Assembly (NCBI GenBank): GCA_019973155.2
Contig: BPQB01000068.1
Span: forward strand, 124,001-188,000
Source: Phanerochaete sordida
Taxonomy: Eukaryota; Basidiomycota; Agaricomycetes; Polyporales; Phanerochaetaceae
Direction: 5' to 3'
DNA length: 64,000 bases
The notes under the pieces were generated by a model that was not told the origin of the DNA, did no database searches, and saw only the letters and a program-made list of their open reading frames with translations. The translations under genes and the position numbers were made by a program. This document shows positions 22,556 to 34,062 of this stretch, piece by piece; position 1 is the stretch's first letter; the number at the start of each line of letters is the position of its first letter.

Positions 22556-24543
22556 CGTCGTCCTGCGCAAGGTTGCACTTCGCCCGCGGATGCGTCACTC
22601 CGTAGTCCGGCTGCTTTGGAAGGTGATTCACACGGTCAGCGCTAACGTTCCCACGCTTAGGCTGCCACGAGTCCCCGAGCGCTGCGCTCGGATCCAACTT
22701 TGTTCTGCTCTGCTCACGCTCCTCAGCCCATGAGCCAGCATAAAGTCTGCCTACATCCACAGATAATTACTGCGCAGCTGCTATCTTCTGCTACGCAGAA
22801 ATCGCTCTGTCTGATGCTCAGCTGTAAAGGCTCCTGCAGTAGTGGTCTTGCCCCCAAGCAACTCATGCCAGCCGCCGTCTCCTACTGGACTGTTTAGAAA
22901 ACCGTACTAGTATTTACGTGAGCAGCACGCTTCTATACTAAACGCAGAGTCTCTTTTCAGCTATCGCTTTGCCGTCTCAATGGACTGTGTAGTGATGATA
23001 CTGACTTCAACAGAGGAAACCAGAGCAACATTGCAAATGCAAGGCTCACGCAGTGGCGATTTGACATCATTATGGTGACTGCACCAGTACTCGCAAGGTA
23101 TACTGCTCATTTGAACTCAAGTAAGGCCCCATGCAGTATCGCCTCTTCGCGCGTACCCAGCAGTCCTACAGGTGACTGCGATTTGACCGCTGAAGCTTTT
23201 CCTAGCTTTTCGCTGACTACCCCGAGTGCTTCGTCGGTCTATGCGAATCAGATTATTGGCCATAAAACTGGTTGTATCGCATCGACGTCTGTTCAATATG
23301 CAGGAGAGGGTGTGTCGTCATCAATAGTTGGAATCATATCACGGTTTTGATGAGGCCTCTGGTTCCTTTTACAGTCTATCTTTTCTGAAACGTCGTTGAT
23401 AGGACGTAAATCATCGCTTTATACATAGTAGGATTCTTGAATGTTCCCGGACTGCCCGACGAGCTGCGACTCTGCTCGCCAAGGCGCATCAGGCGCATCA
23501 AACGCCACAAAGTGCTTGCTATATTTGGTCTTCCCGACTCGGCCATCACAAGCCGCGCTTTTTGCTCTGTACGATGACGACGACGACGCAGGACGGATCC
23601 TTTGTTGCGCTCTCGACCCTCACACCCGACAGAAAATTTTGAGCTGTCTCCGATCATCGTCTGCGGCCATACTTGGCGGGCTTGCAAGCGTCGCGCTTGA
23701 GACGCCATCTTCCGACTCTGCTCCTCTGTACCTGAACTTCTCTAACGGCCCCTGACTATCAAAAATAGCGTCGACTCCGTGCCCGCCATTCCACATGACT
23801 AGACTCGCCATCCTATATGACCGTAAGACAGAACGGGCGCCAAGACCTTTGAGGGAGATCAAAAATCCGACGGAAGCGATCGGAGCGTGTCCGTCCGAAG
23901 CCTTCGTCGGGCGTCGGCCTCGTTTAGACGCAACCAGGAACGCTCCTGAAGGTAAATCGTTTCTTCGGGATTGCCATGGCAGAGCACTTTAGTGAAGTAG
24001 TCTAATGACGCAGCGTTCGATGGCACGCAACGAGCGCGACGGCGCAGGCCACGCATTCCAGGCCTTCTGGCGTTTTTCGTCCGCTGCGCCCTTGGAGCAA
24101 GCCTGCCGTAGTTCACCGCCTTGCTCTCTTTTTTTACAGTGGGGTGCGGCCTAACTGCTTCTGCCGGCTACCTTCTGTGGGGCCCGTTACGCAAATCCAC
24201 TGCACCTAAGCCTCATTGACCGCAGCGTTTACACCATCGCGGTGCCCCCATCACGGTTTCACCTCCTATCCGGCGTACTATTGTTCTTACGCGCCGCCCA
24301 GCGGGACGAGCCAATCCGTCGGATCATGGCCGCACCGACTCTTCCGCGGGGTACTTAGGATGATGGGGCGACGGGGACATATTTCTTTTTCTCCTTCCGC
24401 ATCCTTGGCGGCGACTCCTTTACTACTCTACCACGACCCGTTGTTGTGTCCGGGCTTGCAGCTTTTGCTGTGCTCCAGTGAGTAAGACGAATGGATGCTG
24501 TGGAATGCTGCTTATGTCGCGACTGCTCCTCAGTTTCGTTGGT
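22556..24543. other. 2 kb without a recognisable gene
   Basis: The largest gene-poor stretch before the retrotransposon. Base composition is more AT-rich around 22750-23400 than in flanking genes. Open frames on both strands are short and without motifs; the longest (110 residues, minus, 23708-23376, and 104 residues, plus, 23441-23755) show Arg/Ser-rich composition and no family resemblance. It could hold a decayed gene or a non-coding transcript; I see no terminal repeats. Confidence 0.45.
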
Positions 24544-25839
24544 ATGGCGGCCCAACTGCCACTCAATCAGGCCTTCATCGTCTCTATCTGGGTAGAGGTC
24601 AGTAGTATTCGTGCGCGTAACGACGTTTCACAGCCTATTGACCACACGTCTGGGTCAGGCTGTCTTGTACGGGTTTCTGGCAGCTCTCACCCTCGCTTCC
24701 GTGTACGTGAACGTTTCCCTGCGGCAGCACCAGAATGCACACAGCCGAGTACGAGACCAACTCCTCTGCCCTTCGAATAATCTCTGAGTGTTATCTGACA
24801 GATCATGTTTGCCGTCGGCCTGGTCATGTGGGGTATTGCTACAGCTCACATTGGTACGTCCGCCTGCTCTTCGTCGCGCCGCTGTCGTTCTGACGCGTCG
24901 ACCTAAGGTGTCAACTGCTACCGATTGGTACAGGGCTATGTCATTCATGCTGGAGAGCCTGGGGGAGCTGAAGCTTGGCTCGGGCTGCTCTCTTCGTGGA
25001 GCCACATCGCCAAAGATGTCTTGTTGGCCACTCAAGAGATCCTCGGAGATGCAGTTGCTGTTCGTTCAGCTACCGCATGCTCGTCTCGCATCTCACTAAC
25101 GCAGATATCCTAGGTATACCGGACATGGATCCTTTGGAATCAAGATTGGCGCATTCTCTGCCCGCTAACGATATTGCTCATCGCCGACGCAGGTACGTCA
25201 GGCTTCCCTGCGCTTGAGCACGGTGGCTGAGCCTGTTCAGTGTCAGGCTATTCCGTCTGTGCGACGTACACGCAGGTGACTGGCGTGAACATATTCGACA
25301 AGAAGCTCGAATCGTGGATTCCCGCCTTCTACGCTTTGTCATTCGCCCAATCCCTTCTGACGACCGGTCTCATGGCCTACCGTATCTGGAGCAGCGACCG
25401 ACGATCGCTCAAGTATCGCCTGAACAAGCAGGGTCTGATGCCATACCTGCGCATTCTCGTCGAATCCGCAGCGCTACAGCTCATCCTAGAGCTTATTGCG
25501 CTCATCTTCTACGCGGCCTCGATGAACGCGCAGTACGTCGTCACCGAGATGCTCACGCCTGCCGTGGTACGTGAGCATGTTCTATGCACCTCGTTTGTTA
25601 TGCTCAGGTTTGTACAGGGCATTACATTCAACGCTATCACGATTCGCATCGCCCTCCGCTCATCTGAGGCTTTCATGAATATGAAGAGCTCGTCACGACC
25701 GCGCGCATCAGAGTTCGCGGGCCCAGCGCAGACCATCGGCGGGACTACCATACCGATGCGCCCCATAACGATCAGCATCAGACAAGACATGGAGACGGAT
25801 GGCCGCAGCGACGGCGGCGACGAAAGGGACCAAAAATGA
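24544..25839 (+). CDS. fungal seven-transmembrane protein of unknown function
   Basis: Multi-pass membrane protein belonging to a large Agaricomycete-expanded family of unknown function. Assembled exons give MAAQLPLNQAFIVSIWVE, then VLYGFLAALTLAS (24656 on), IMFAVGLVMWGIATAHI (to about 24853), a luminal-looking loop GEPGGAEAWLG, and IAKDVLLATQEILGDA. These are followed by YRTWILWNQDWRILCPLTI, the family's signature 'YR.W..W...W....P', then VSGYSVCATYTQ and three further hydrophobic stretches. An intron at about 25567-25618 joins MLTPAV to GITFNAITIRIAL, also a family hallmark. The C-terminal tail is soluble and Arg/Ser-rich. Five to six introns were placed by eye. Proposed roles such as receptor or sensor are speculation; no ligand can be inferred. 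Confidence 0.78.
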
Positions 25840-26285
25840 GTCTGTCCCGCTGTGGACAGCGCACAGCTTCACCTGGATTTCAGCCTCAGCACGTCTTTGC
25901 ACTTTCACCACATCACTACCACGACACATTCTTTCACTTTACATTCGCTACCGTATGATACTTTACATAAATGACGATGTGTTGCCGTTCTGCACCGGAA
26001 ACTGCTTTATATTGGCTTTCTAGTCACAGTCAAGGATAGAGATTCCTTTGCAGCCCTCCCACGGTAACAATCTGGCTTTCCCGCGCTTTGTCTACGACGC
26101 GCATGATTACCGGCAAGCCCGCGCGCGTCGCGCTGCAAAGCTGACCGTGCCCGACTCCGACCACCGAGCTCGGAATCGGTGCGGGCTTTCCACACAATAT
26201 ATCTCTCGTCGCCGACGCCTCGACGCCGTGTGCCTCTCGTCCGCCGCCTAGACTGCCTCATCTGCCCCGCATAGACACGCAGAGG
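25840..26285. other. intergenic
   Basis: 446 bp of 3' region and promoter between two tandem genes. No feature recognised. Confidence 0.5.
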
Positions 26286-27594
26286 ATGTCGTACCCCACC
26301 ACCACGAAGAAGACGACCAAGCACCGGATCGCGCACCCGAAGGACCCACAGAGCCCGCTCACAGGCGTGCTTGAGCAGCTCAGCCCAGATGTGCCGAAGA
26401 AGGGGCGGAGGATCGCTCTGGTGCGTCGTGTCTGCTCGTGGGGGTCGCTGTCTGCTCACATCTCCGCCGTAGCTGCTGCACGGGACTATAGGGTACGTGG
26501 CCCTCGCTCAGCTATTAGAGGCGTGCTGACGAACCTGCAGGCACAAAGACTACCTGTTCCTGAAGCGTCTCGCGCTCCGCTTGCCCATGGACTCGTTCAG
26601 GTTTGACTTCAGGTGCGTCCGAAGCCATAGACTTGCATTGGGTGATTCACGCTCGCGTGTGCAGAGGCAACTTCGAGTCCCCCGGACCATGGCGCATGGG
26701 TGCCTTTGACAACGACGTCGAAGACCTCGAGGCAGTCGTCGCGTACCTGACCTCCCAGCTCGGGTATGTCATCGACCTGCTCGTCGGGCACTCCCGAGGC
26801 GTCGTCACCGCCTTCCGCTGGATGTGCACCGCGAAAGAAGCTGCTGGTGTCAGAGGCTTCGTGAACGTTTCTGGACGGTATAGAATGCCAGTACGTATGT
26901 CGGGCGCGCCGCGCCACATGCATTTGACCGCTGACACGGCTCCCGCAGCTCATTTACCGTGAGCCTACATGAGCCCGCACAGGCCATGGATCTGCGCTCA
27001 AGCTCTGCAGGAACTATCACGGACGTGCAAGATGAACTTGACACGAAGGGCTGGTTCATCCGTGAGGCGACCGTTGCGCGGCAGCCCTTCGCTCAGAAGT
27101 AGGTTGCAAGAATCCCTGTGATGATTACTGCTTAGCACGATCTCAGAGTTACCAAAGCGGACATGGAAGAGTTCGCGAGGTTCGACACCTCTCTAGTTTG
27201 GGACAGATTTCCTCAGCGGGCAGACGTGTTGAGCATGCATGGTCTGCAGGACCAAACTGTGCCTCCGTAAGATATGTGACTTTCTCCCCCGCTGCAGTTG
27301 TCTTATCATGGGCGACCCAGATACGATGCTTACATCTATGCCCGTGCCCTGGGTGCGAGGAGCCCAGGGACCCACAACCTGTGCCTAGTGGAAGAGGCAG
27401 ACCATAACTTTACAGGGGTACGTTAGATGCGTTTGATAAATGACACGGTGCTGATGTTCGGGCTTCAGCTTCAAGACGACGTCGTAGCTACTGTGCTCGA
27501 ATGGCTCAGGATGCTGGATAACGACATGCTGAAGACAGGCGTATGGAAGACTGGTGTGAGATATATGCCCAAGCCTGGACCGAGCAAGCTATGA
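26286..27594 (+). CDS. alpha/beta hydrolase (serine hydrolase)
   Basis: Cytosolic alpha/beta-hydrolase, probably an esterase or lipase-like enzyme. After a Lys/Thr-rich N-terminus, splicing joins GRRIAL to LLHGTIGHKDYLFLK, giving the oxyanion-hole HG motif. A further exon contains NFESPGPW and the nucleophile elbow GHSRGV at about 26787-26805 (Ser nucleophile), typical of the fungal family related to ytxM/YqiA-like hydrolases. An intron at about 26960-27010 gives LIYRTITDVQDELDTKGWF; later exons give VWDRFPQRADVLSMHGLQD, with the acid-residue region, and NLCLVEEADHNFTG with the catalytic His at about 27400. The stop is TGA 27592-27594. Splice joins restore one frame despite in-frame stops in the unspliced sequence. 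Substrate is unknown. Confidence 0.83.
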
Positions 27595-27905
27595 GAGCAA
27601 GGGCCGGCTTCTACTGTATAGTCTTCAGTCGTTATAGGACAGGGTGAACCCTCTAGAGGTAGTCGACTATCTGCATGTTGGATATCTTTGAGACGACAAA
27701 CCCTCCACGTATCTCCGGAATAGATCTATTTCGTGGCGTGGTTCAAAGGTAGGGTGTATTACAGCAGGTATCCCGAACCGTCGTATCTTCTAGGGCGTAC
27801 GGAGTACATGACTTTCCAGCGGTTTCTACATAACCATAAATCAAAGCAGCTATACCACATACTGTTATACATTCTGGTCCTTGGTCCGTTTCGCGGGATC
27901 GTCCA

Positions 27906-29444
27906 TTAGTTGTACCTACTCTTCGCTCCGTTTGTGTCGAAATTATTGGCGACCTTGCTGAGCAGGAACTTGCCGTACACGACCGGCTCGTATTTCTTGT
28001 GTTCAGGCGCTGGCTTTCCAGGCCGTTGAGGTTCGTCATCTTGTATACGCAGTGCAGCGGGCAGCGGCTGAATGTATGCGTCGAAGTTGGGCTCGAAGAA
28101 GAAGGGAATCCTGCGAGAGTCAGATACGGGAAGCGAGATATGCCAACGGAGACATACGAAACGCTGCATGAGAGACAGTCAGTACTTGCGCAAAATGAGA
28201 AGATTAGTTCGGCGTACCGATAGTTTGAGCTGCGATGGATGACGCGGTGAAGCGTACTCTTGTACAAACCGTTCGTCCAGATCTCCCACACTGCCATAGC
28301 CCAGTATCAGCCTCGGTCCGCAATCAGGGTCTGGAAGACGCACTTTCACCGATGTTACACACCACACAGCCCGGGATGGGATCTGCCTTAATCCACACAC
28401 CGGACTGCTCGACGTTCTCGCTGGGCGGAATATCAGGGGCGGTCTGCACGAGATGGCCGGGACGCCCAAGGAACACCTCGAGTGCGCCGGGTGTGGGATC
28501 CGCGTAGAGGAACCTGAGAAGTCACGAAGTGGTTGGGAGAGTCCTGCTTGATATGAAACCAGGGATCCTACGTTAAACACCCGTAGTCCCTAGGTCCAAC
28601 CCGATGTGAGCCGTGTACGCAGACAGAACAGCGATTGAGCTCTTACTTATGTGCGCCACATGAGAAACCCTGATAGTCATTGGGTAACGGCGGATATCCT
28701 ATCGAGCAGATTAGCTATAGTGATAGTGCTAGACAAGCGAGGCTAAGCATACCAATTATGCGCATGACCCAGAAGCTGTCCGTGACTTGTGACTTCAAGT
28801 CCTCACACTCCTCCGGAGTCATACCAAGACCGGCTGCCATCCTACATTGTTCACGAAATCAGTGCGCGCATAGAGCGATGGAGGCTGCAACGCACGCTTC
28901 CATGACGATCACACCAAGCTGCTTCATCTTCTCAATCCAGGCTTCGTATCTCTCTCGGAAGCCCGGGATGCTGGGCCATTGATTTGACCCCCAGAGCGGC
29001 TTGGTCTTGTCGGGGGACTCGACAGGACGGTAGAAGTCGATGCCTTCATGATTGTCTGCGAGACCGTTTGTGACATTCTCCTTCAAGCGGGCATATCCTC
29101 CAGGTCGCAAATTAGATAGGCTCGGTCAGCGTAAGGAATAAGAGCGCACCTCGAGCACCATCCTCGTTCCTGAGTGCTATCTTGTCCTTCTCCTCCTCAG
29201 GCAGAGCGAAGAACTCTCTCGCGAGCCTAGTCAGCTCCTCTGGCTCCTTTGGGTCGACGAATTTCGAGATGTCCAGGTAGAAGAACCCGTATTCCAGACA
29301 TGCCGAATGGAGGGCTGCGGCTGTCGACATGCGCTTTCCGCGATTGCCTGGGGAGAGGTACGGCGAGATATCGATGATAGGGAGCGAGCTCAGTTTCGGG
29401 TAATCATCCGTAGTCGCATACGACAGTCTAGAGGGCGCCGCCAT
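27906..29444 (-). CDS. 2-oxoglutarate/Fe(II)-dependent dioxygenase (IPNS-like)
   Basis: Non-haem iron oxygenase of the isopenicillin-N-synthase-like superfamily, which uses 2-oxoglutarate and O2 to hydroxylate or desaturate small molecules. The N-terminal DIOX_N domain is visible as LSSLPIIDISPYL and ALHSACLEYGFFYLDIS. Later exons give YARLKENVTNGLADNHEGID, WPSIPGFRERYEAW and MRIIGYPPLP. The jelly-roll catalytic part has HKDYGCLTFLY (His and Asp iron ligands, about 28600-28570) and STLHRVIHR (second His, about 28245). The arginine of a 2-oxoglutarate-binding RxS-type motif lies near the last exon, which reads IPFFFEPNFDAY. Stop at 27906. About seven introns. Fungal paralogues are numerous and their substrates are largely unknown; no neighbouring genes suggest a pathway. 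Confidence 0.88.
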
Positions 29445-29680
29445 CTTGTGGTGCTCGCCGTGCGGGACAGTGAGCGTATACAGGCGAGAGTGATGAGGTC
29501 AACGATGCATCCGGGCGCGGCGCTACTCAGGCACTGAGATAAGATAAGATTCAGTTCGTCCCAGGTGCAGCAGCCGCACGACGTCGCAATATTATGTAGC
29601 CAATCCTCCGTAAAATACGATCCATACACAGACAGCCAAGATGATAGAACAAGAATCCTACAACGTCCAACACTCGCCTT

Positions 29681-31122
29681 TCATCGGTTCGGCTGCCTCT
29701 GCTGCGAATAGATCGTCCGACCCGGATTCTCCGTCAGGCCATTCCTCCCGAACGGCATCCCAGGCCCCATGTACTGTCCATGCGACATATGCGAGTGTGC
29801 TGACGACGACGACGACCACCTGTCGTCTGGACTGCCGCCATTGTGTGCCGACAGGTACTCGGGCGGGAGGTACGTCCCGCCCGGATGCGCGTGCCCCGCG
29901 CCGAAGTTGTCGGCGCCCCGCAGCGACTTCCCACCTACGGCAGAGCCGTTCGTCATAGCACCTATGCTGTCCTGGCCGTTGGCAGCCCTCGAGTGCGCGC
30001 GGCTGCCGGTACTGCCGTCCTCGTCGCCCGCGAGCCGCGAGCGCGAGGAGCGTTCACGTGGTCCGCGGGACCTCGTGTTTCCGTTCTGTGCCTTCGCGGC
30101 GGGCGGCGCGTCGTCGAGCATCTCGACGTCGCTGCTCGGAGCGTCGTGTCGCCGCCGTGGTTTTGGTTCACGCGTGCTTTGGCGTCGGCTGACGGTGTCA
30201 GAGGCCGGTGTCGAGCGATGGGAGGAGTTCGCATGGGCATTTGCTTCCATGCTACCGTTCGTTGACCGTCCCTTTCGTTGTTTCGTTGCGGTGGGGTTTG
30301 GGAGATCCGGCGTGGAGGATGGTAAGGGTGTCGGTAACGGCGTGGTCCCAGGGATAGGCGAAGGCGCGGTTGAGACTGCAGGCTCTAGGAGCTCCTTCTC
30401 CTTTGCCGCGCGACGTTCCAGGGCATCAGTCAGGGAAATTGGCGTCGGCATGGTGTCTATGTCGAAGATGAGTCTAATGAAGACAGTCGCATAGACTGCA
30501 CCACGCACCGCGCAGGAACTCGAACTCTTTGAATGTCATGGTGGAGGATGCTGTGATATGTATGAGTAACACTGGGGGTCTGGCATGGATATTGACGAAC
30601 CAAGATCGCGATAGTTGAACGTGGAACGTTGCTCGTGGTGAGCGAAGCGGTAGCCAGTCTCGGCCAAACGTTTGATGAAGCTTTCCTGCGTGCAGCAGTG
30701 AAAGCTCAGACGATGTGTGTACATCCATAGGAGTGTGGACATACTGTGGCAGCAGCGACTGCAAACATGGCTTCCTTGGACATATGGCTTGCCACCCCTA
30801 TGGATTGTGTGTTCACGGGCCACGCTGCAGGAGGAGCACAAAACCGCGGCGCACCTTCAGAGTCCAGTATCGTCTCCAGGCGATCCATGGGTATCAGTGT
30901 CTGGCCTGGGACGCGTTCCCGCTGCACAGGTCGCCGCTGGCGCGCTTTGGGGTTCCCAGCGGGGGCCTCGTCCTGCGTGCTGTCCGAGTCGAGCTGGTCG
31001 ACCTCCTCCTCGGCCTCGGTCTCGACATCGTCCTCGGCCTCCGGATCGACGTCCATCTCGTCGTCGATGTGCGCCACGCGCGGTGTGTTGTGGATCGACA
31101 TGCTGGTTGCGCTCATGGCCAT
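29681..31122 (-). CDS. histone-fold (CBF/NF-Y, CHRAC/Dpb-like) nuclear protein
   Basis: DNA-associated histone-fold protein resembling the small subunits of DNA polymerase epsilon or ISWI/CHRAC remodelling complexes, or NF-Y type factors. Exon 1 (from ATG 31122) is highly acidic, then GQTLIPMDRLETILDSE enters the first helix. Splicing adds IGVASHMSKEAMFAVAAAT (long central helix) and SFIKRLAETGYRFAHHEQR with FNYRDLASS (last helices), the pattern 'SKEA..-.A.E.FI..L' typical of this fold. The next exon gives FKEFEFLRDTMP, joined across about 30525-30460 to PISLTDALERRAAKEKE. The remaining 200 or so residues are disordered, Ser/Pro/Arg-rich and end at 29681. Family placement is good; which complex it joins cannot be decided. 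Confidence 0.75.
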
Positions 31123-31539
31123 AGTGCGCGGTTCGCAGGCGGGAGGGGCGTGTGCCAGCGCGGGTGCGGGGGTGGGCGGATGTGCGTGCCGCGGGTGCTC
31201 GCCGGGCGGGCGGGGCTATCGAGGGCCGGGGAGGGGCTGGGGGGCTCGAGGAGGCGACGGCGGACGAGAGGGCTCAGAAAGGCGATGTCTCGCAGTCCCC
31301 ATGTTCCTTTTTCTTTCTTCCCGAGCGCGAGTTCATGATGAGGCGCGTCTGGTCTGAGCGTGGGAGCGCGTCCACCCTGCGCTGCGACCACCACGTTCAA
31401 CGCGCAGACAAAATAGCACTGTGAGCTGAGCATCCGTTGCATTCTTGGGCGTGCATAATTTACAGTCGCGGCGTCATAGGTTTTACATGTTACTGGTACA
31501 AATAGCGTCCAATCCAGTCCCGTCTATTCTGCAGCGCCC
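31123..31539. other. intergenic
   Basis: 417 bp holding the promoter of the histone-fold gene and the 3' region of the Hsp20 gene (both minus strand). Very GC-rich with G-runs around 31140-31270; no gene seen. Confidence 0.45.
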
Positions 31540-32175
31540 TTACTGGACCTCGACCTGGACGCTTCCAGGGTCTTCTGCCTTGGGTATCGTGACGGTGAGC
31601 ACGCCGTCGTTCAGCTTTGCGCTGACATGGTTCGCGTCTACCCTCCGTGGCAGCCAGACCGTTCGAGTGAAGGTCTGCGAGCCGACGAACTCCCTCTCCG
31701 ACGAGATCTCCCGCGACTCGGGCGGCGCAGTCGTAACGGCCGTCGTGCCTGCAGAAGACTCTGTCAGCGTTGAGTTCTTCTCTCCTTGGTTTTTCCTCGT
31801 CGTACCTTCAGTAGGCTGAGCAGTCTCGGCTCCGGTCGAGGCAGGCTCTGCCGCGGCGGGCGGCGCTTCTGGCGCATGTCCCCTGCGGCGGTTGACAATC
31901 TTGCCCTCGATGGTCAGGCTCTGACCGCCGTCACCGACGCGGACTTGGATGTTCTCCTTCTTCACGCCCGGCAACTCGGCTTCGACGATGTAATGGTTGC
32001 CCTCCTCCGTCACGTCAATGGCCGGCCGCACCGCGCTGGGGTGGGAGAAGAAGGGGTCCTCGAGGAGCGAACGCGAGCGCGGCGAACCCAGGTAGGCTGG
32101 CGAGCGGCCGAACGGCTCTTCAAGCATGCGGAAGAGAGGGCGCATCTCGCGGAAGAATTGGCGAGCAAGCGACAT
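31540..32175 (-). CDS. small heat shock protein, Hsp20/alpha-crystallin
   Basis: ATP-independent cytosolic chaperone that binds unfolding proteins under stress. Intronless, 211 residues, start MSLARQFFREMRPLFRMLEE. The alpha-crystallin domain starts at about residue 48 (RPAIDVTEEGNHYIVEAELPGV), includes QVRVGDGGQSLTIEGK, and resumes with FTRTVWLPRRVDANHVSAKLNDGVLTVTIPK, the terminal GVLTVTIPK being the family signature. Between residues about 97 and 158 a disordered Pro/Ala/Glu/Thr-rich insert interrupts the domain at the dimerisation-loop position, as seen in fungal Hsp30-type proteins. Lack of introns and the upstream heat-shock element fit stress-induced expression. Confidence 0.94.
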   Translation of the reverse strand: MSLARQFFREMRPLFRMLEEPFGRSPAYLGSPRSRSLLEDPFFSHPSAVRPAIDVTEEGNHYIVEAELPGVKKENIQVRVGDGGQSLTIEGKIVNRRRGHAPEAPPAAAEPASTGAETAQPTEGTTRKNQGEKNSTLTESSAGTTAVTTAPPESREISSEREFVGSQTFTRTVWLPRRVDANHVSAKLNDGVLTVTIPKAEDPGSVQVEVQ

Positions 32176-32267
32176 GGTTGTGGAGGTGTGGGTAGAGGCT
32201 GAGGTGGTAGAGAGGTAGAGTTGTGCTGTGATCTGGTGCTTGTCCGGAGCATCATGTCCGCTGGTCT

Positions 32268-32274
32268 CTTTATA
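32268..32274 (-). promoter_or_regulatory. TATA box of the Hsp20 gene
   Basis: TATAAAG read on the minus strand, 93 bp upstream of the Hsp20 ATG; typical of heat-inducible promoters. Confidence 0.6.
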
Positions 32275-32397
32275 TGTCTGCAATCTCAGGAGCCTCTGGT
32301 CGAGAACAGGCGAGAAAGTGCTCCGCCAGGCATATGACCGCGGTCGCGTCTGGTCGCGTTCGCTCTGACGTCTTCCACAAGCGCCCTGAAAGCGCTC

Positions 32398-32411
32398 GAA
32401 ATTTCGATGAC
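32398..32411 (-). promoter_or_regulatory. candidate heat-shock element
   Basis: Alternating GAA and TTC units (GAAATTTCGATGA on the plus strand) match nGAAnnTTCn with a partial third unit, about 225 bp upstream of the Hsp20 start. This is the expected binding pattern for Hsf1; binding is inferred, not shown. Confidence 0.5.
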
Positions 32412-32645
32412 CGGGAGGGGCATCCTGGTACAGTTCTGGTATGCTCCGACTCCTTACTATCAACAATCTAAGAATGTAGTACGACATATCATACTGTGCG
32501 CAGCATCCTGCGTGTGGTATGTGTGAGATAGGTGCGCGCGAGAAGGATGTAGAGCTGCTTGAAGCGCTCTGGCGAAAGGTAGTAGATAATGTTACAGCTA
32601 GACATACAACAGGGTAGAAAAGAAGATAATAAAGTTCGAGTCCGT

Positions 32646-33902
32646 CTATGCTCCAGGCCACTCTACCACCCACTGCGCTGCGACCAAGTGTTCTTGGTCG
32701 TCGTCATCCTCGAATTTGAGTTTGTACACCTTTGCCGAGGGGTTATCCTGTGAGCAACTGTTACCGAATCGCAAACGAGAAACCAGAGACGCAACGCACT
32801 CGAGCCATGTCTGTTGGACTCTCGATGACTTCTGCGCGGTAGAAACAACTTGTGTCCGGGTAGAGTGCCATGACGGTCTGGCCGGCCTGGAACTCCGGGT
32901 AGGCGTTGAGATGTGCCGCACTGTCTGGTGGAGCGGTTATGTCTGGTAGCGGGATGATACCGCGTAATGTTGTATTGTAGCACCTATCCAAGTCGTCAGC
33001 GCCGCGTCAGAAACGAGGCCGGCAGGTGAGCACGCACTGCCCCGGCGAACCATCTTCCTGTGGTTCTGGGTCTTGTACCTCATACCTACGGCAGTTAGCA
33101 GTCAGCGTCGAAACAATGCGAGCAATGAACGACCACTCCTACCGATTCTTGTCTTGGTTGATAGATTTGGTGACTACGGCGAGTATCCACTCTTCATCTT
33201 TCCCACCTGTATCGGCCGCTTTGCTCGTATTTGATGGCGGGTGGAAGGCGACTTTCCGGCCGGGTCGCAGCGGCAGCTGCTTGTGCAGCGCCTCTCTCCG
33301 AGCTTTGGGCTCTCGAGAGAATGGTATGTGCGCTGGTGGTCCCACCGAACTCCGAGGCGGTACAGTGATAGATACACCCCTAACAACACCGGGATTCGTA
33401 GCGACGGTGACAGGTGTTGCTGTCCCCGATGGAGACTGGCCACGGGGTCGCTTATTCCGCTTTTCTACACCAAATGTTAGACAACGGATCGCTCATGCCA
33501 GCTGAGGGAAATACCTGGTGGTATGGTCTCGGACGCTTTCCGGAGCGCTATGAGAATGTCTAGACGCTCGAGCGTCTCGTCGATAGCTCTGGTGAACGTC
33601 GGTCAACGGCCACATTCATCGTAGAAAAGGCGCAGGTGGAATAGAAAAATAAATACTCACTTGATGTCTTCTTGTCCAATATTTTGTAGCTCTTTGAGTG
33701 CAGCTACGAGCATCTTGTAATTGCTCTTCAGATAGCTGTAGCCCTCGGCCGGTAATGTGTCGTCGGCCGGCCAGGCGGCAAGGCCACGGTTGAGCCGGCC
33801 AACAGTCTCGTTCGTCCGGTCATGGAGCTCAGCGAGCTTTGGTAAGGACTGCACGGTTTGCGTCCAGCAATCGAGCTCTGCGGGGAGCGGTGAGCCGCGC
33901 AT
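32646..33902 (-). CDS. SGF29: SAGA-associated factor 29, tandem-Tudor histone reader
   Basis: Chromatin reader of the SAGA/ATAC acetyltransferase complexes that binds di/trimethylated H3K4 through a tandem Tudor domain. The N-terminal exon (from ATG 33902) is helical (LPKLAELHDRTNETVGRLN) and joins to ETLERLDILIALRKAS. The C-terminal Tudor part includes GRKVAFHP and EEWILAVVTKSINQDKNR, spliced to YEVQDPEPQEDG, a near-perfect match to the family motif 'YEVxDPE'. Next come GIIPLP, FQAGQTVMALYPDTSCFYRAEV (aromatic cage region) and KVYKLKFEDDDDQEH before the ending VVEWPGA at 32646. About six introns. It shares a 294 bp divergent promoter with the NTase-like gene. Confidence 0.9.
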
Positions 33903-34062
33903 TACCGGGGAGGAGCGGATATGGACGGAGGGTACCTTCGGAGGTTATTGGGCGGGGCTGGAGGCCTCGTCTGTTTGCCATGGCCTGTGCTGTTGGCGGA
34001 TGCTGAAGATGGAATTCTTTGTTTTGCGGGAGTGAGGGAAGGCAAGACCGGCCGGATGGTCA

